Positions 1-5,392 of a DNA stretch of 5,778 nt are shown here, piece after piece (positions within the stretch are counted from its first letter, which is position 1; the number at the start of each line of letters is the position of its first letter). The DNA comes from an uncultured Pseudomonadota bacterium. GTDB taxonomy: Bacteria > Pseudomonadota > Alphaproteobacteria > Rs-D84. The position numbers were made by a program, and so were the translations under genes. The stretch lies in assembly GCA_945483255.1 (NCBI GenBank), contig CALYRP010000053.1:1-5778 (forward strand), in the 5' to 3' direction. Under the pieces are notes generated by a model, which saw only the letters and a program-made list of their open reading frames with translations, was not told the DNA's origin and did no database searches.

Positions 1-54
1 ATGGGATTAACCCCCTCCCGGCGTTGCCGGCACTCCCCCATTCTGGGGGAGAAC
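1..54. repeat. GC-rich double-hairpin repeat, copy 1
   Basis: This 54-nt block is identical to 189-242. It contains two hairpins: CCGGC-GTT-GCCGG (18-30) and a 7-bp stem CTCCCCC/GGGGGAG with a 5-nt loop (33-51). It lies between genes and is much richer in GC than its surroundings. It starts exactly at the window edge, so the true repeat may extend further left. The design resembles the short palindromic intergenic repeats common in gut bacterial genomes, which is a recollection rather than a search result. Confidence 0.85.
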
Positions 55-116
55 ATAACCCCAGTTAGAGGGGAATCTAGCCAGAATGCCAACGATACGC
101 ATGACGAATCTTTTAA

Positions 117-154
117 TTCCGCCCCCATGGGGAGGGGAACCACGAAGTGGTGGC
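117..154. repeat. Palindromic intergenic repeat, type 2, copy 1
   Basis: This block shares TTCC-GCCCCCA...GGGG...CCACGAAGTGGTGGC with 3511-3548, with four mismatches over the aligned 38 nt. It contains two small hairpins, CCCC-AT-GGGG and ACCAC-GAA-GTGGT (139-151). A third imperfect hairpin follows at 171-190 (ATCC.TTC / GAA.GGAT, with a one-base mismatch). It sits between the two 54-nt repeats, so 1-242 is a composite of hairpin units with no credible gene. Confidence 0.75.
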
Positions 155-188
155 GGAGGTATTCCGGTTTATCCGTTCATACGAAAGG

Positions 189-242
189 ATGGGATTAACC
201 CCCTCCCGGCGTTGCCGGCACTCCCCCATTCTGGGGGAGAAC
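189..242. repeat. GC-rich double-hairpin repeat, copy 2
   Basis: This is an exact 54-nt copy of 1-54, with the same two hairpins at 206-218 and 221-239. Identity stops at 242/243, where the terminator of the large gene begins, so the copy abuts a transcription unit end. The two copies lie in the same orientation with a period of 188 nt. Confidence 0.9.
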
Positions 243-268
243 AAAAAACCGCCACATGGGCGGTTGTT
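243..268 (-). terminator. Rho-independent terminator of the 269-2524 gene
   Basis: On the minus strand a 7-bp stem AACCGCC/GGCGGTT (247-253 with 259-265, 5-nt loop) is followed directly by six T residues. It begins 3 nt after the TAA stop. The same stem design recurs at 3431-3502, 3707-3730, 4901-4931 and 5393-5415. Confidence 0.9.
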
Positions 269-2524
269 TTAATTATTTGTCTCATCTGTACTTTTAATTT
301 TTTTCCATTCGCGCAAGCAGTAACCTTCTGTTTTATCGGTTGCTGTCGCGCCTGTACAATTCAAGGCTTCTTGCAAACAAGCTTCGCGGATTGCAGCAGA
401 AATTCCAGATGTCGATCTTGCCGGTGCAGCTTTCTCCCCAGTACCATACAAGATTTCACTGATTGTTACAACGTTACGACAATCATCTTTACGGTAATCG
501 TATGATGCACCATCTTCAACCATTTTACAAGATTGCAAATCTGGTTTATCAATAACAGCCATATACTGTGTCTGCAATGGCGAACAAATCATAGTTTCAT
601 AACAATGTGGAACCTGGGATACCTGGGAACAATATGCCTTGATACGGGCAGTTGTCCAATTTTCTTCATCGTCGTATTCTTCATAACAATCCCAAATTTC
701 AGATATACATTCATTGAAATTATTGATTGCATTTGTTGCATCTGCCAAAACGCTTGCTTCTTCTTCTTGTTTGAATTCAAGACGTTTTTGTTGCAATGCC
801 TGTTCCGCAGCAATTTTTTGATAATTAATGTTTTGTGCTGTCTTTTTCAAATTTTCGCCATAAACATCACAAGATGCATTCGCATCAAGTAAATATTTTT
901 GCATAATGCTGCGACGCGCATCCGCAACCGGACCACGCAAAGATGCATACGGATCAGTTGATGTTGTTGTTACACCCAAACGCGAAGCTGTTGTTGATGT
1001 TGATGTTGTTGTATAACCAAAACATGATGCCGAAGATGCAGAATTTAAAGTATCCGTGCTTCTGTCAGCCAAAACAACTTCGCCAGATGCTGTTTCCTTA
1101 TCTGATGCCTTTTTCACCGAAACAAAACTGTTATAATTATAAGGACAATTAGATGTTGCACCATTTGCACATTTAATACGAACAGTTGTTCCGTCTTCTT
1201 CGATTGCTTTCGGTGTTCCGCATGCTTCGTAAATTCCGTTAAAACATGAATCAAGAACACGTCCACAAACGTTGTTGTGTGCATATTGGAACAAATCATA
1301 TCCCCATTTATTTGCCAATGAATCCAAATCAGCCTTGTCTGTATCAACCGTGGTTGTTATACCGGTTAATCCAGCAACAACACCATTAATTGTTGTATAT
1401 TGATTTAACAATTTATTGGTATTATTAGTTGTATAATTTTTTGCCAAATCTTTTGCATCAGCCCAAGCCTTTAATTGCGACAAAATATCAGACCCAGAAC
1501 CATCAATGTCTTGAATATTAAAACCAAAATCATTAGAAGTGCAATAATATGGTGCTGTATTAGAATTGGTAACCAATGTATTAGATGTTGCACTTTCATA
1601 TGTTGGATGTTCAATAAACCATTGTTCCATTATATCTTTGCCCTTAGCATCTGTTTTTGTCCCAGATTGATATTTTGCATATGTTTCCTTCCAAGATACA
1701 CAATTCATAACTTTTTCTGCATCGGTCAAAGAAAATGCAGATGCCAAATCATCACCACGTCCCTTGGTCGCAATTAACAATGACAATTGACCGGACAATT
1801 TGATTAATTCTTCGTTTGCCTTTTCCAATAAATCTTCTGTGGCCAGGAAATTAGTTGCACGTCCAGCGCATGAACAACGCCCCTTGGTATCACTTCTGGC
1901 AGTGCAGATTTCATCCATACATGTATAATAAGATTCCAAACAATTTGAATATGCATCCGCAGAAATCAAACCAGTCGAAGAATCAATAATGTTTGAATAA
2001 TTTCCGGTGTATAAACTGCTGGCCAAATATGAATACGATGGGGATGTAGACGCACGTGTTCCAGCCATCATTGACCCGTTTGCACTTACACGCGATGGTG
2101 TTGTTGTTGCAGATGTCGTTCTTGCACGAACCGCACGATTTGAACGCGCCGCATTTTGTGTGCGCGCTGTTACACCACGCGATTGTGTTGTTGTTTGCGC
2201 GTTGATATTACGAACACTGGCACGTGGTGAAACCGTTCTTGATGCCACACCACGCGATGTTGTCGCACGCGATGATGTTGTTGCCGGCGTAACCGTTGCA
2301 CGCGATACGGTTGAACGGGCAACGGCTGAATTATTTGCATTATTTACATTTGCACGTGGACTGGTACGGCCCGATCTTTGCGGTAATGTATTTGCCGGCG
2401 CAATTGGATCCGCCAATACAGAACGCATTGATATAAATGTAGAACAAACGAAAAATGCCGCCGCCAACAAGAACACAGTCCCCATTGCATTTTTCAACGA
2501 ATTTGCATTTATACGAAAATTCAT
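269..2524 (-). CDS. Large secreted Cys-rich protein of unknown function (751 aa)
   Basis: I do not recognise this family. The start is supported by AGGAG 6 nt upstream (2531-2535) and a strong promoter at 2605-2633. Residues 13-38 form a hydrophobic signal sequence ending VLA-DP, so export to the periplasm or beyond is likely. Residues 51-160 are low complexity: Ser, Thr, Ala, Asn and Val with 17 Arg, but no Lys, Asp, Glu, aromatic residue, Leu or Cys. The rest is a Cys-rich region from 190 to the C-terminus. It contains four C-x6-C pairs (195/202, 420/427, 606/613, 716/723), each followed by another Cys (207, 435, 632, 736), which suggests disulfide-linked helical hairpins. Residues 564-603 are Gln/Glu/Lys/Ala-rich and probably helical, perhaps coiled-coil. 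There is no catalytic motif, sortase signal or C-terminal anchor that I can identify. A surface or periplasmic structural role is only a guess. The gene is monocistronic, with its terminator directly after the stop. Confidence 0.9.
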   Translation of the reverse strand: MNFRINANSLKNAMGTVFLLAAAFFVCSTFISMRSVLADPIAPANTLPQRSGRTSPRANVNNANNSAVARSTVSRATVTPATTSSRATTSRGVASRTVSPRASVRNINAQTTTQSRGVTARTQNAARSNRAVRARTTSATTTPSRVSANGSMMAGTRASTSPSYSYLASSLYTGNYSNIIDSSTGLISADAYSNCLESYYTCMDEICTARSDTKGRCSCAGRATNFLATEDLLEKANEELIKLSGQLSLLIATKGRGDDLASAFSLTDAEKVMNCVSWKETYAKYQSGTKTDAKGKDIMEQWFIEHPTYESATSNTLVTNSNTAPYYCTSNDFGFNIQDIDGSGSDILSQLKAWADAKDLAKNYTTNNTNKLLNQYTTINGVVAGLTGITTTVDTDKADLDSLANKWGYDLFQYAHNNVCGRVLDSCFNGIYEACGTPKAIEEDGTTVRIKCANGATSNCPYNYNSFVSVKKASDKETASGEVVLADRSTDTLNSASSASCFGYTTTSTSTTASRLGVTTTSTDPYASLRGPVADARRSIMQKYLLDANASCDVYGENLKKTAQNINYQKIAAEQALQQKRLEFKQEEEASVLADATNAINNFNECISEIWDCYEEYDDEENWTTARIKAYCSQVSQVPHCYETMICSPLQTQYMAVIDKPDLQSCKMVEDGASYDYRKDDCRNVVTISEILYGTGEKAAPARSTSGISAAIREACLQEALNCTGATATDKTEGYCLREWKKIKSTDETNN

Positions 2525-2557
2525 AATTTTCTCCTGTTATATACATACGCAAAAACA

Positions 2558-2586
2558 GCCTAAATTCAGGCAATTTTGCGCAAAAT
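2558..2586. promoter_or_regulatory. Two dyads in the leader of the large gene
   Basis: A perfect 14-bp palindrome ATTTTGCGCAAAAT (2573-2586) lies next to a 4-bp hairpin GCCT-N6-AGGC (2558-2571). With the promoter at 2605-2633, transcription would start near 2598, so both lie in the approximately 74-nt 5' leader and just downstream of the start point. They could be an operator, an RNA stem affecting translation or stability, or chance. Confidence 0.4.
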
Positions 2587-2604
2587 ATTCCTGCACTTGT
2601 AAAA

Positions 2605-2633
2605 ATTATAACATTTTTGGTCTTGTCTGTAAA
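2605..2633 (-). promoter_or_regulatory. Sigma70-type promoter of the large secreted protein gene
   Basis: On the minus strand the -35 is TTTACA (2628-2633, 5 of 6 to consensus), the spacer is 17 nt, and the -10 is TATAAT (2605-2610, perfect). The predicted start is near 2598, giving a leader of about 74 nt ending in the AGGAG ribosome site. Confidence 0.8.
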
Positions 2634-2677
2634 CAACAAAAATAACAGTGCTGGTATTAAATCTGCCATAAATTCAT

Positions 2678-2705
2678 TAGACATAAAAAATAAAAACACT
2701 ATAAT
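2678..2705 (+). promoter_or_regulatory. Sigma70-type promoter of the PagL-like gene
   Basis: The -35 is TAGACA (2678-2683, 5 of 6), the spacer 16 nt, and the -10 TATAAT (2700-2705, perfect). Transcription would start near 2712, leaving a leader of roughly 13 nt that holds the ribosome site AAAGGAAG (2713-2720). It diverges from the promoter at 2605-2633, with 44 bp between the two -35 boxes. Confidence 0.75.
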
Positions 2706-2724
2706 TAATGCCAAAGGAAGAAAT

Positions 2725-3279
2725 ATGAAAAAACTTATTATTGCGACATTATTTTCAATTTTGATATTACCGTCGTTTGCGCAAAACAATGTTATGTTTG
2801 GCAACAAACAAAATTCAATCACGATTTATGGCGCACAATCTACGGGATCAGGAACACTTTTGAAATTGATTCAACCTGGATTATGGGATTTTTACCCGCA
2901 AACATTGGCAATGATTCAATACAGCCAACCAGTGCAATTTTTTCGCTTGCCATCGCGTTTAAATCTTAATATCGCACAAAATTTTGCATATAATTCAAGC
3001 CGTGGTCTTTCGTTCTTTGCAATGTCAATATCGTTAGACACTGCGCTTTTGCAATACAATAATTGGTATGCGGGTATCGGTATTGGGCCATATATGCGCG
3101 ATGTAATGGACCGTTGGGTCGAAAGCCGTCTGGTGTTTGGTGAAAAAGTGTTTATTGGCAAAAACATAAACGAAAAATGGAACATTGAATTATTCACAAT
3201 TCATTTTTCAAACGGCAATTTTACCAATGCAAACAAAGGCTTTAATTTTGCCGGTATCGGATTTGGGTATAAATTCTAG
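2725..3279 (+). CDS. PagL-type lipid A deacylase / acyloxyacyl hydrolase-like outer-membrane protein (184 aa)
   Basis: PagL-family enzymes are small outer-membrane beta-barrels that remove the 3-O acyl chain from lipid A. The start at 2725 is chosen because AAAGGAAG lies 4 nt upstream and it gives a clean signal peptide (MKKLIIATLFSILILPSFA). The longer frame from 2617 would begin upstream of the promoter. After the signal come alternating, aromatic-rich beta-strand-like segments. The C-terminal part reads IHFSNG...NKGFNFAGIGFGYKF, matching the family pattern H-x-S-N followed by N-x-G and a closing strand ending in Phe. His160 and Ser162 fit the known catalytic His and Ser, and Asn163 the conserved Asn. 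The position of the catalytic acid (Glu 14 residues after His in the Pseudomonas enzyme) is Asn174 here. The length matches the family. Family assignment rests on the C-terminal motif and barrel features; activity is not proven. No neighbour belongs to lipid A metabolism. Confidence 0.72.
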   Translation: MKKLIIATLFSILILPSFAQNNVMFGNKQNSITIYGAQSTGSGTLLKLIQPGLWDFYPQTLAMIQYSQPVQFFRLPSRLNLNIAQNFAYNSSRGLSFFAMSISLDTALLQYNNWYAGIGIGPYMRDVMDRWVESRLVFGEKVFIGKNINEKWNIELFTIHFSNGNFTNANKGFNFAGIGFGYKF

Positions 3280-3284
3280 GCTTT

Positions 3285-3505
3285 TAAGAAAACGTACCTG
3301 TGGAATACAGATAAAAAATATTACATAATTTAATTGTTCAGAACACAGCAAGCCAAATGATTTTATATCAACGGCAAACCTGAGTAACTGGACCCAGCAA
3401 TACCCCACATACTGTGGAACAGGGTGTTGCAAAAAACCGCCCGTTTAACGTGGCTTTATCCCTGTAATTACGCATGGACGAAGACCTACTGATGGGCGGT
3501 TTATT
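3285..3505. other. Structured non-coding element of unknown function
   Basis: This part of the 427-nt gene-free stretch (3280-3706) holds no credible ORF but shows strong pairing. Hairpin A pairs GCAATACCC (3397-3405) with GGGTGTTGC (3422-3430) through 9 bp, with an inner CACA-TAC-TGTG helix. Hairpin B pairs AAACCGCCC (3434-3442) with GGGCGGTTT (3494-3502) through 9 perfect bp around a 51-nt loop. The arms of B are the same sequence as the window's terminators. B is followed by a T-rich run on the + strand (after 3502) and by TTTTTT on the minus strand (3436-3431), so it could end RNAs in either direction, including the PagL-like mRNA, which has no other obvious terminator. I have a vague, unverified impression of similar non-coding sequence in other proteobacterial or prophage regions. 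Strand and function are unknown. Confidence 0.45.
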
Positions 3506-3510
3506 TATTA

Positions 3511-3548
3511 TTCCGCCCCCACAGGGAAGGGGACCACGAAGTGGTGGC
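3511..3548. repeat. Palindromic intergenic repeat, type 2, copy 2
   Basis: This is a near-copy of 117-154 (four mismatches over the aligned 38 nt), including the ACCAC-GAA-GTGGT hairpin (3533-3545). The sequences flanking the two copies differ, which marks the block itself as the repeated unit. It lies directly after the structured element. Confidence 0.75.
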
Positions 3549-3611
3549 AACGACCGCGGCAATCCATAGAAACAAGATTTGTTTTTTGAACACTCTACTG
3601 TCATAGTTGAT

Positions 3612-3642
3612 TCCCACGGTCGCCCTTTGGGCTTCCTCGGGA
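3612..3642. repeat. Palindromic hairpin repeat with symmetric internal loops
   Basis: The strand folds as TCCC, 2x2 loop, GG, 2x2 loop, GCCC, TTT triloop, GGGC, 2x2 loop, CC, 2x2 loop, GGGA. Read on the minus strand it begins TGTCATCCCGAGG, the form of a widespread class of bacterial intergenic palindromes as I recall it. A second small 6-bp hairpin with loop CATGT follows at about 3678-3694. Neither overlaps a credible gene. Confidence 0.6.
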
Positions 3643-3706
3643 TGACATTGAAGGAATGGCTAACGATTCCAGAAATCAAGTCCCATGTGGGCTTGCATTC
3701 TGAAAT

Positions 3707-3730
3707 AAAAAACCGCCCGAATGGACGGCG
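3707..3730 (-). terminator. Rho-independent terminator of the two-gene operon 3735-4307
   Basis: On the minus strand CCGTCC pairs with GGGCGG (3723-3728 with 3713-3718, one G-T pair, 4-nt loop), followed by TTTTTT (3712-3707). It starts 4 nt after the stop of the 61-aa gene. The GGGCGGTTTTTT arm is the same as in the other terminators of the window. Confidence 0.85.
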
Positions 3731-3734
3731 TTTC

Positions 3735-3920
3735 TTAACGTTGAAATCTTTTTTGTATTTCTGCAACTGTTTTTTGTAATAATGTGGTTTCTGTATTTGT
3801 ATAACCATCGTAATATTGACTATAAACATCATCCCAATACAAATCATTGACAACAAGATCTTTTATTTGTTGTTTTTGCTGTATTTCTTTTACAAGTCTT
3901 TGTTTAAAAATATGTGACAT
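3735..3920 (-). CDS. Small hypothetical protein (61 aa)
   Basis: I do not recognise this protein. It has no signal peptide or membrane segment. Two charged, Gln/Lys-rich probably helical stretches (residues 5-25 and 43-61) flank a Tyr/Asp-rich middle (DLYWDDVYSQYYDGY). The start is firm: AAAGGTGG (3927-3934) lies 6 nt upstream. It is the second gene of an operon, with 15 nt separating it from the stop of the secreted six-Cys protein gene, and the ribosome site lies wholly inside that gap. A terminator follows at once. Unlike its operon partner it should stay in the cytoplasm. The good ribosome site, tight spacing and terminator argue that it is a real gene. Confidence 0.75.
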   Translation of the reverse strand: MSHIFKQRLVKEIQQKQQIKDLVVNDLYWDDVYSQYYDGYTNTETTLLQKTVAEIQKRFQR

Positions 3921-3935
3921 AATACACCACCTTTA

Positions 3936-4307
3936 TTAAAAACAACCGTTATCACAAACTGGTTTTACGCGTGTATATGTTCCAGCTGGAACATATTGAA
4001 CAACAGGTTTATATGTTTGAACTGTTTCACGAACAAAATATTCACGTTTAACAACTTCTTGTTCGCAACCGCAACCGTATGTATTATATGCTTTTACCAT
4101 TTTTGGTGCAGGTTGTTTAACTGTGCGAACAATACCATTATCGCATTCAACAATTGTTATAACTGCGCGTTTGTCGGCTGTTGCACGATCAAGTGCGGCA
4201 CGCATTTCGGCTTCATCACACGAATAAACATTTCCACGATAAACATCTGCAACCGCAACGGTGCCAAACAAACTGGCAATTAAAGAGAAAAGAACAAATT
4301 TTTTCAT
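3936..4307 (-). CDS. Secreted six-Cys protein of unknown function (123 aa)
   Basis: Residues 1-20 are a typical signal peptide (MKKFVLFSLIASLFGTVAVA, cleavage before DVYR), so the mature protein of about 103 residues is exported. It has six cysteines (30, 55, 79, 81, 118, 122), an even number consistent with three periplasmic disulfides. The middle is a compact Ala/Asp/Arg/Ile/Val region containing a CDNG motif at 55-58, repeated near the C-terminus at 118-121. From residue 85 on it is rich in Tyr, Val, Thr and Arg in a beta-like pattern. I recognise no family. AAGG (4317-4320) lies 9 nt before the start, and a promoter at 4345-4372 fits. It is the first gene of an operon with the 61-aa gene. 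Confidence 0.85.
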   Translation of the reverse strand: MKKFVLFSLIASLFGTVAVADVYRGNVYSCDEAEMRAALDRATADKRAVITIVECDNGIVRTVKQPAPKMVKAYNTYGCGCEQEVVKREYFVRETVQTYKPVVQYVPAGTYTRVKPVCDNGCF

Positions 4308-4344
4308 TTTGTTTTACCTTTTTGTTGTTCTCTCTCATACATTT

Positions 4345-4372
4345 ATCATAGACCATATTTTTGTGTTTGCAA
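4345..4372 (-). promoter_or_regulatory. Promoter of the secreted six-Cys protein operon
   Basis: On the minus strand TTGCAA (4367-4372, 4 of 6 to consensus) and TATGAT (4345-4350, 5 of 6) are separated by 16 nt. The predicted start near 4338 gives a leader of about 30 nt with AAGG as ribosome site. It faces away from the VIT-like gene in a 124-bp divergent region. Confidence 0.6.
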
Positions 4373-4418
4373 GGTTTTTCACGGATTTTATGCCTGATGC
4401 AAAACACATCAATATATA

Positions 4419-4424
4419 TATAAT
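4419..4424 (+). promoter_or_regulatory. -10 box of the VIT-like gene, possibly leaderless
   Basis: A perfect TATAAT sits so that transcription would begin at about 4431, at the ATG at 4432. No Shine-Dalgarno-like purine run precedes that ATG. The -35 region (near 4396-4401) is a poor match. If this -10 is used the mRNA is leaderless or nearly so. Confidence 0.45.
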
Positions 4425-4431
4425 GTTTATC

Positions 4432-4902
4432 ATGAAAAAATTTGATTCACGATCTTCGATTATATTGGGAATGCACGATGCAATTGTGTCATTAACTGGA
4501 TTAATCGCAGGACTTTTCTTTGCATTCACAGATAACAACATAATTATTATTTCATGTATAATTTCATCTATTACTGCATCGCTTTCAATGGGTGCCGCAA
4601 ATTATCTGGCGGTTAAATCAGTAAACCGTGAAATCGCATTAAAATCTGCAATCTATACTTTCATATCATATATGATGACTTGTATTTTATTAATATCGCC
4701 ATTTTTTATTTTTGATAATCGAACAATTATGCTGTCTATGGTTGTATTGATGGCGATAATGATAATATTTTTCTTTAATTTATTCTTTTATAATGGGCGT
4801 GCATTTCGTGATCATTTCTTTGAAATGTTGTGCGTTTGCACGATTGTTTCGATAACTGCGTTTTTCATTGGCGAAATTGCAAATTATATTTTTGGAATAT
4901 AA
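4432..4902 (+). CDS. Short VIT1/CCC1-family metal ion transporter-like membrane protein (156 aa)
   Basis: VIT1/CCC1 proteins move Fe2+ or Mn2+ across membranes. The family signature is in the first two helices: GMHDAIVSLTGLIAG (13-27) matches the G-x-x-D-G-x-V-S-x-x-G-x-x-A-G pattern, and SMGAANYLAVKS (52-63) matches S-M-x-x-G-E-Y-x-S-x-x-S. Asp15 and Met53 align with the Asp and Met lining the ion path in the plant enzyme structure. Five membrane segments are visible, at about 10-32, 36-62, 71-96, 98-120 and 131-154. The usual Glu-rich cytoplasmic metal-binding domain between helices 2 and 3 is absent; only about eight residues join them. The family's GEY is ANY here, so a Glu is lost. Typical members are longer, at about 230 aa. 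Upstream in-frame ATGs exist (4390, 4423), but 4432 starts the conserved part and fits the TATAAT at 4419. It ends in a terminator shared with the opposing genes. Confidence 0.75.
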   Translation: MKKFDSRSSIILGMHDAIVSLTGLIAGLFFAFTDNNIIIISCIISSITASLSMGAANYLAVKSVNREIALKSAIYTFISYMMTCILLISPFFIFDNRTIMLSMVVLMAIMIIFFFNLFFYNGRAFRDHFFEMLCVCTIVSITAFFIGEIANYIFGI

Positions 4903-4931
4903 AAAACACCGCCAAAACGGCGGTTGTTTTT
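4901..4931. terminator. Bidirectional terminator between converging genes
   Basis: The stem ACCGCC/GGCGGT (4908-4913 with 4919-4924, loop AAAAC) has GTTTTT on its + strand side (4926-4931) and TTTTTT on the minus strand side (4906-4901). It overlaps the stop codons of both the VIT-like gene (4900-4902) and the 80-aa gene (4930-4932), so it serves both. Confidence 0.88.
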
Positions 4932-5172
4932 ATCTTACTTTTACAGAATCTTTTAAAACAATATTTCTGGTTTGTTCAATTTTTTTCACTTTTTCAACGG
5001 TTTCTATTGTTTGTCCGTTTTCAGATGTTGCCGCCTGTTCCGGTTTTGACGAAGCAATAAAAACAAATACTAAAAACGCCATACCACCATACAATAAATC
5101 TGGCGTTTTTTCTTTTAATTTTCCTTTAAATGTTGTTGGTTGAAACAAATCATCATCTTCATCATATGCCAT
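4930..5172 (-). CDS. Small single-pass membrane protein (80 aa)
   Basis: I do not recognise this protein. It has an acidic N-terminus (MAYDEDDDLF), a basic stretch (16-23), one membrane helix at about 27-41 (LLYGGMAFLVFVFIA), then a charged, probably helical tail to residue 80. The start at 5172 is preferred: the ATG follows the upstream gene's TAA by one nucleotide, and AAAAGG (5182-5187) lies 9 nt upstream inside that gene. A TTG at 5193 would extend it by seven residues but has no ribosome site. The spacing implies translational coupling to the 64-aa gene. It ends in the bidirectional terminator. The pair may act together, but no function can be assigned. Confidence 0.75.
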   Translation of the reverse strand: MAYDEDDDLFQPTTFKGKLKEKTPDLLYGGMAFLVFVFIASSKPEQAATSENGQTIETVEKVKKIEQTRNIVLKDSVKVR

Positions 5173-5173
5173 T

Positions 5174-5368
5174 TTATCTGACCTTTTGTCCAAATTTGAT
5201 ATTTTTTAATGTATTATTTTTTAAGTCTTGGGCTTTTTTTGTTTCTGTTTTTTTATCCGAAAATCTTGTGGACAAATCAGAACAACCTTGATGCATCGAC
5301 AATACCCATATTGTACAAAGCACCGCAATAGCCAATGTTTCAAAAGTTTGTTTTACATTCTTGTTCAT
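5174..5368 (-). CDS. Small membrane-anchored basic protein (64 aa)
   Basis: I do not recognise this protein. One membrane helix (about 9-25, ETLAIAVLCTIWVLSM) is followed by a short segment with Cys29 and a strongly basic Lys/Thr/Asn-rich tail. HQGC at 26-29 does not satisfy a lipoprotein box. AAAGG (5379-5382) lies 10 nt before the ATG. The first base of the coding region is only 24 nt beyond the end of the rRNA terminator's T run, so there is little room for an independent promoter: expression must come from read-through, a promoter overlapping the terminator, or the promoter-like sequence upstream of 5S. Its TAA is one nucleotide from the ATG of the 80-aa gene, making a coupled pair. Confidence 0.72.
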   Translation of the reverse strand: MNKNVKQTFETLAIAVLCTIWVLSMHQGCSDLSTRFSDKKTETKKAQDLKNNTLKNIKFGQKVR

Positions 5369-5392
5369 TTTAATATAACCTTTTTTTCCAAT

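Noticed and set aside
1..242. CRISPR array
   Set aside because: There are only two 54-nt repeats, spaced 134 nt apart, with GC-rich double hairpins; there is no regular spacing and no cas gene.
86..505. 139-aa + strand frame through the repeats into the large gene
   Set aside because: It is made of repeat sequence and antisense of a well-supported gene, with no ribosome site.
2007..2645. 212-aa + strand frame opposite the N-terminal part of the large gene
   Set aside because: It is antisense to the low-complexity Arg/Ser/Thr region, has no ribosome site, and runs through the promoter and leader of the large gene. The opposite strand has a signal peptide, ribosome site, promoter and terminator.
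2617..2724. Upstream start for the PagL-like gene
   Set aside because: It would precede the -35/-10 boxes at 2678-2705 and bury the signal peptide; the ATG at 2725 has a good ribosome site.
3368..3856. 162-aa minus strand frame
   Set aside because: It begins inside the 61-aa gene in another frame and crosses a terminator and three repeat or hairpin elements. Its composition reflects palindromic repeats, not a protein.
4261..4431. Upstream starts for the VIT-like gene
   Set aside because: The extension overlaps the opposing secreted-protein gene and its promoter and adds no family sequence. The ATG at 4390 remains possible but has no clear ribosome site.
5173..5193. TTG start adding seven residues to the 80-aa protein
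   Set aside because: It has no ribosome site and would overlap the upstream gene, whereas the ATG at 5172 has AAAAGG and a one-nucleotide stop-start junction.
5199..5300. Lipoprotein signal in the 64-aa protein
   Set aside because: The residues before Cys29 (HQG) do not fit the lipobox, so the hydrophobic stretch is better read as a membrane anchor.
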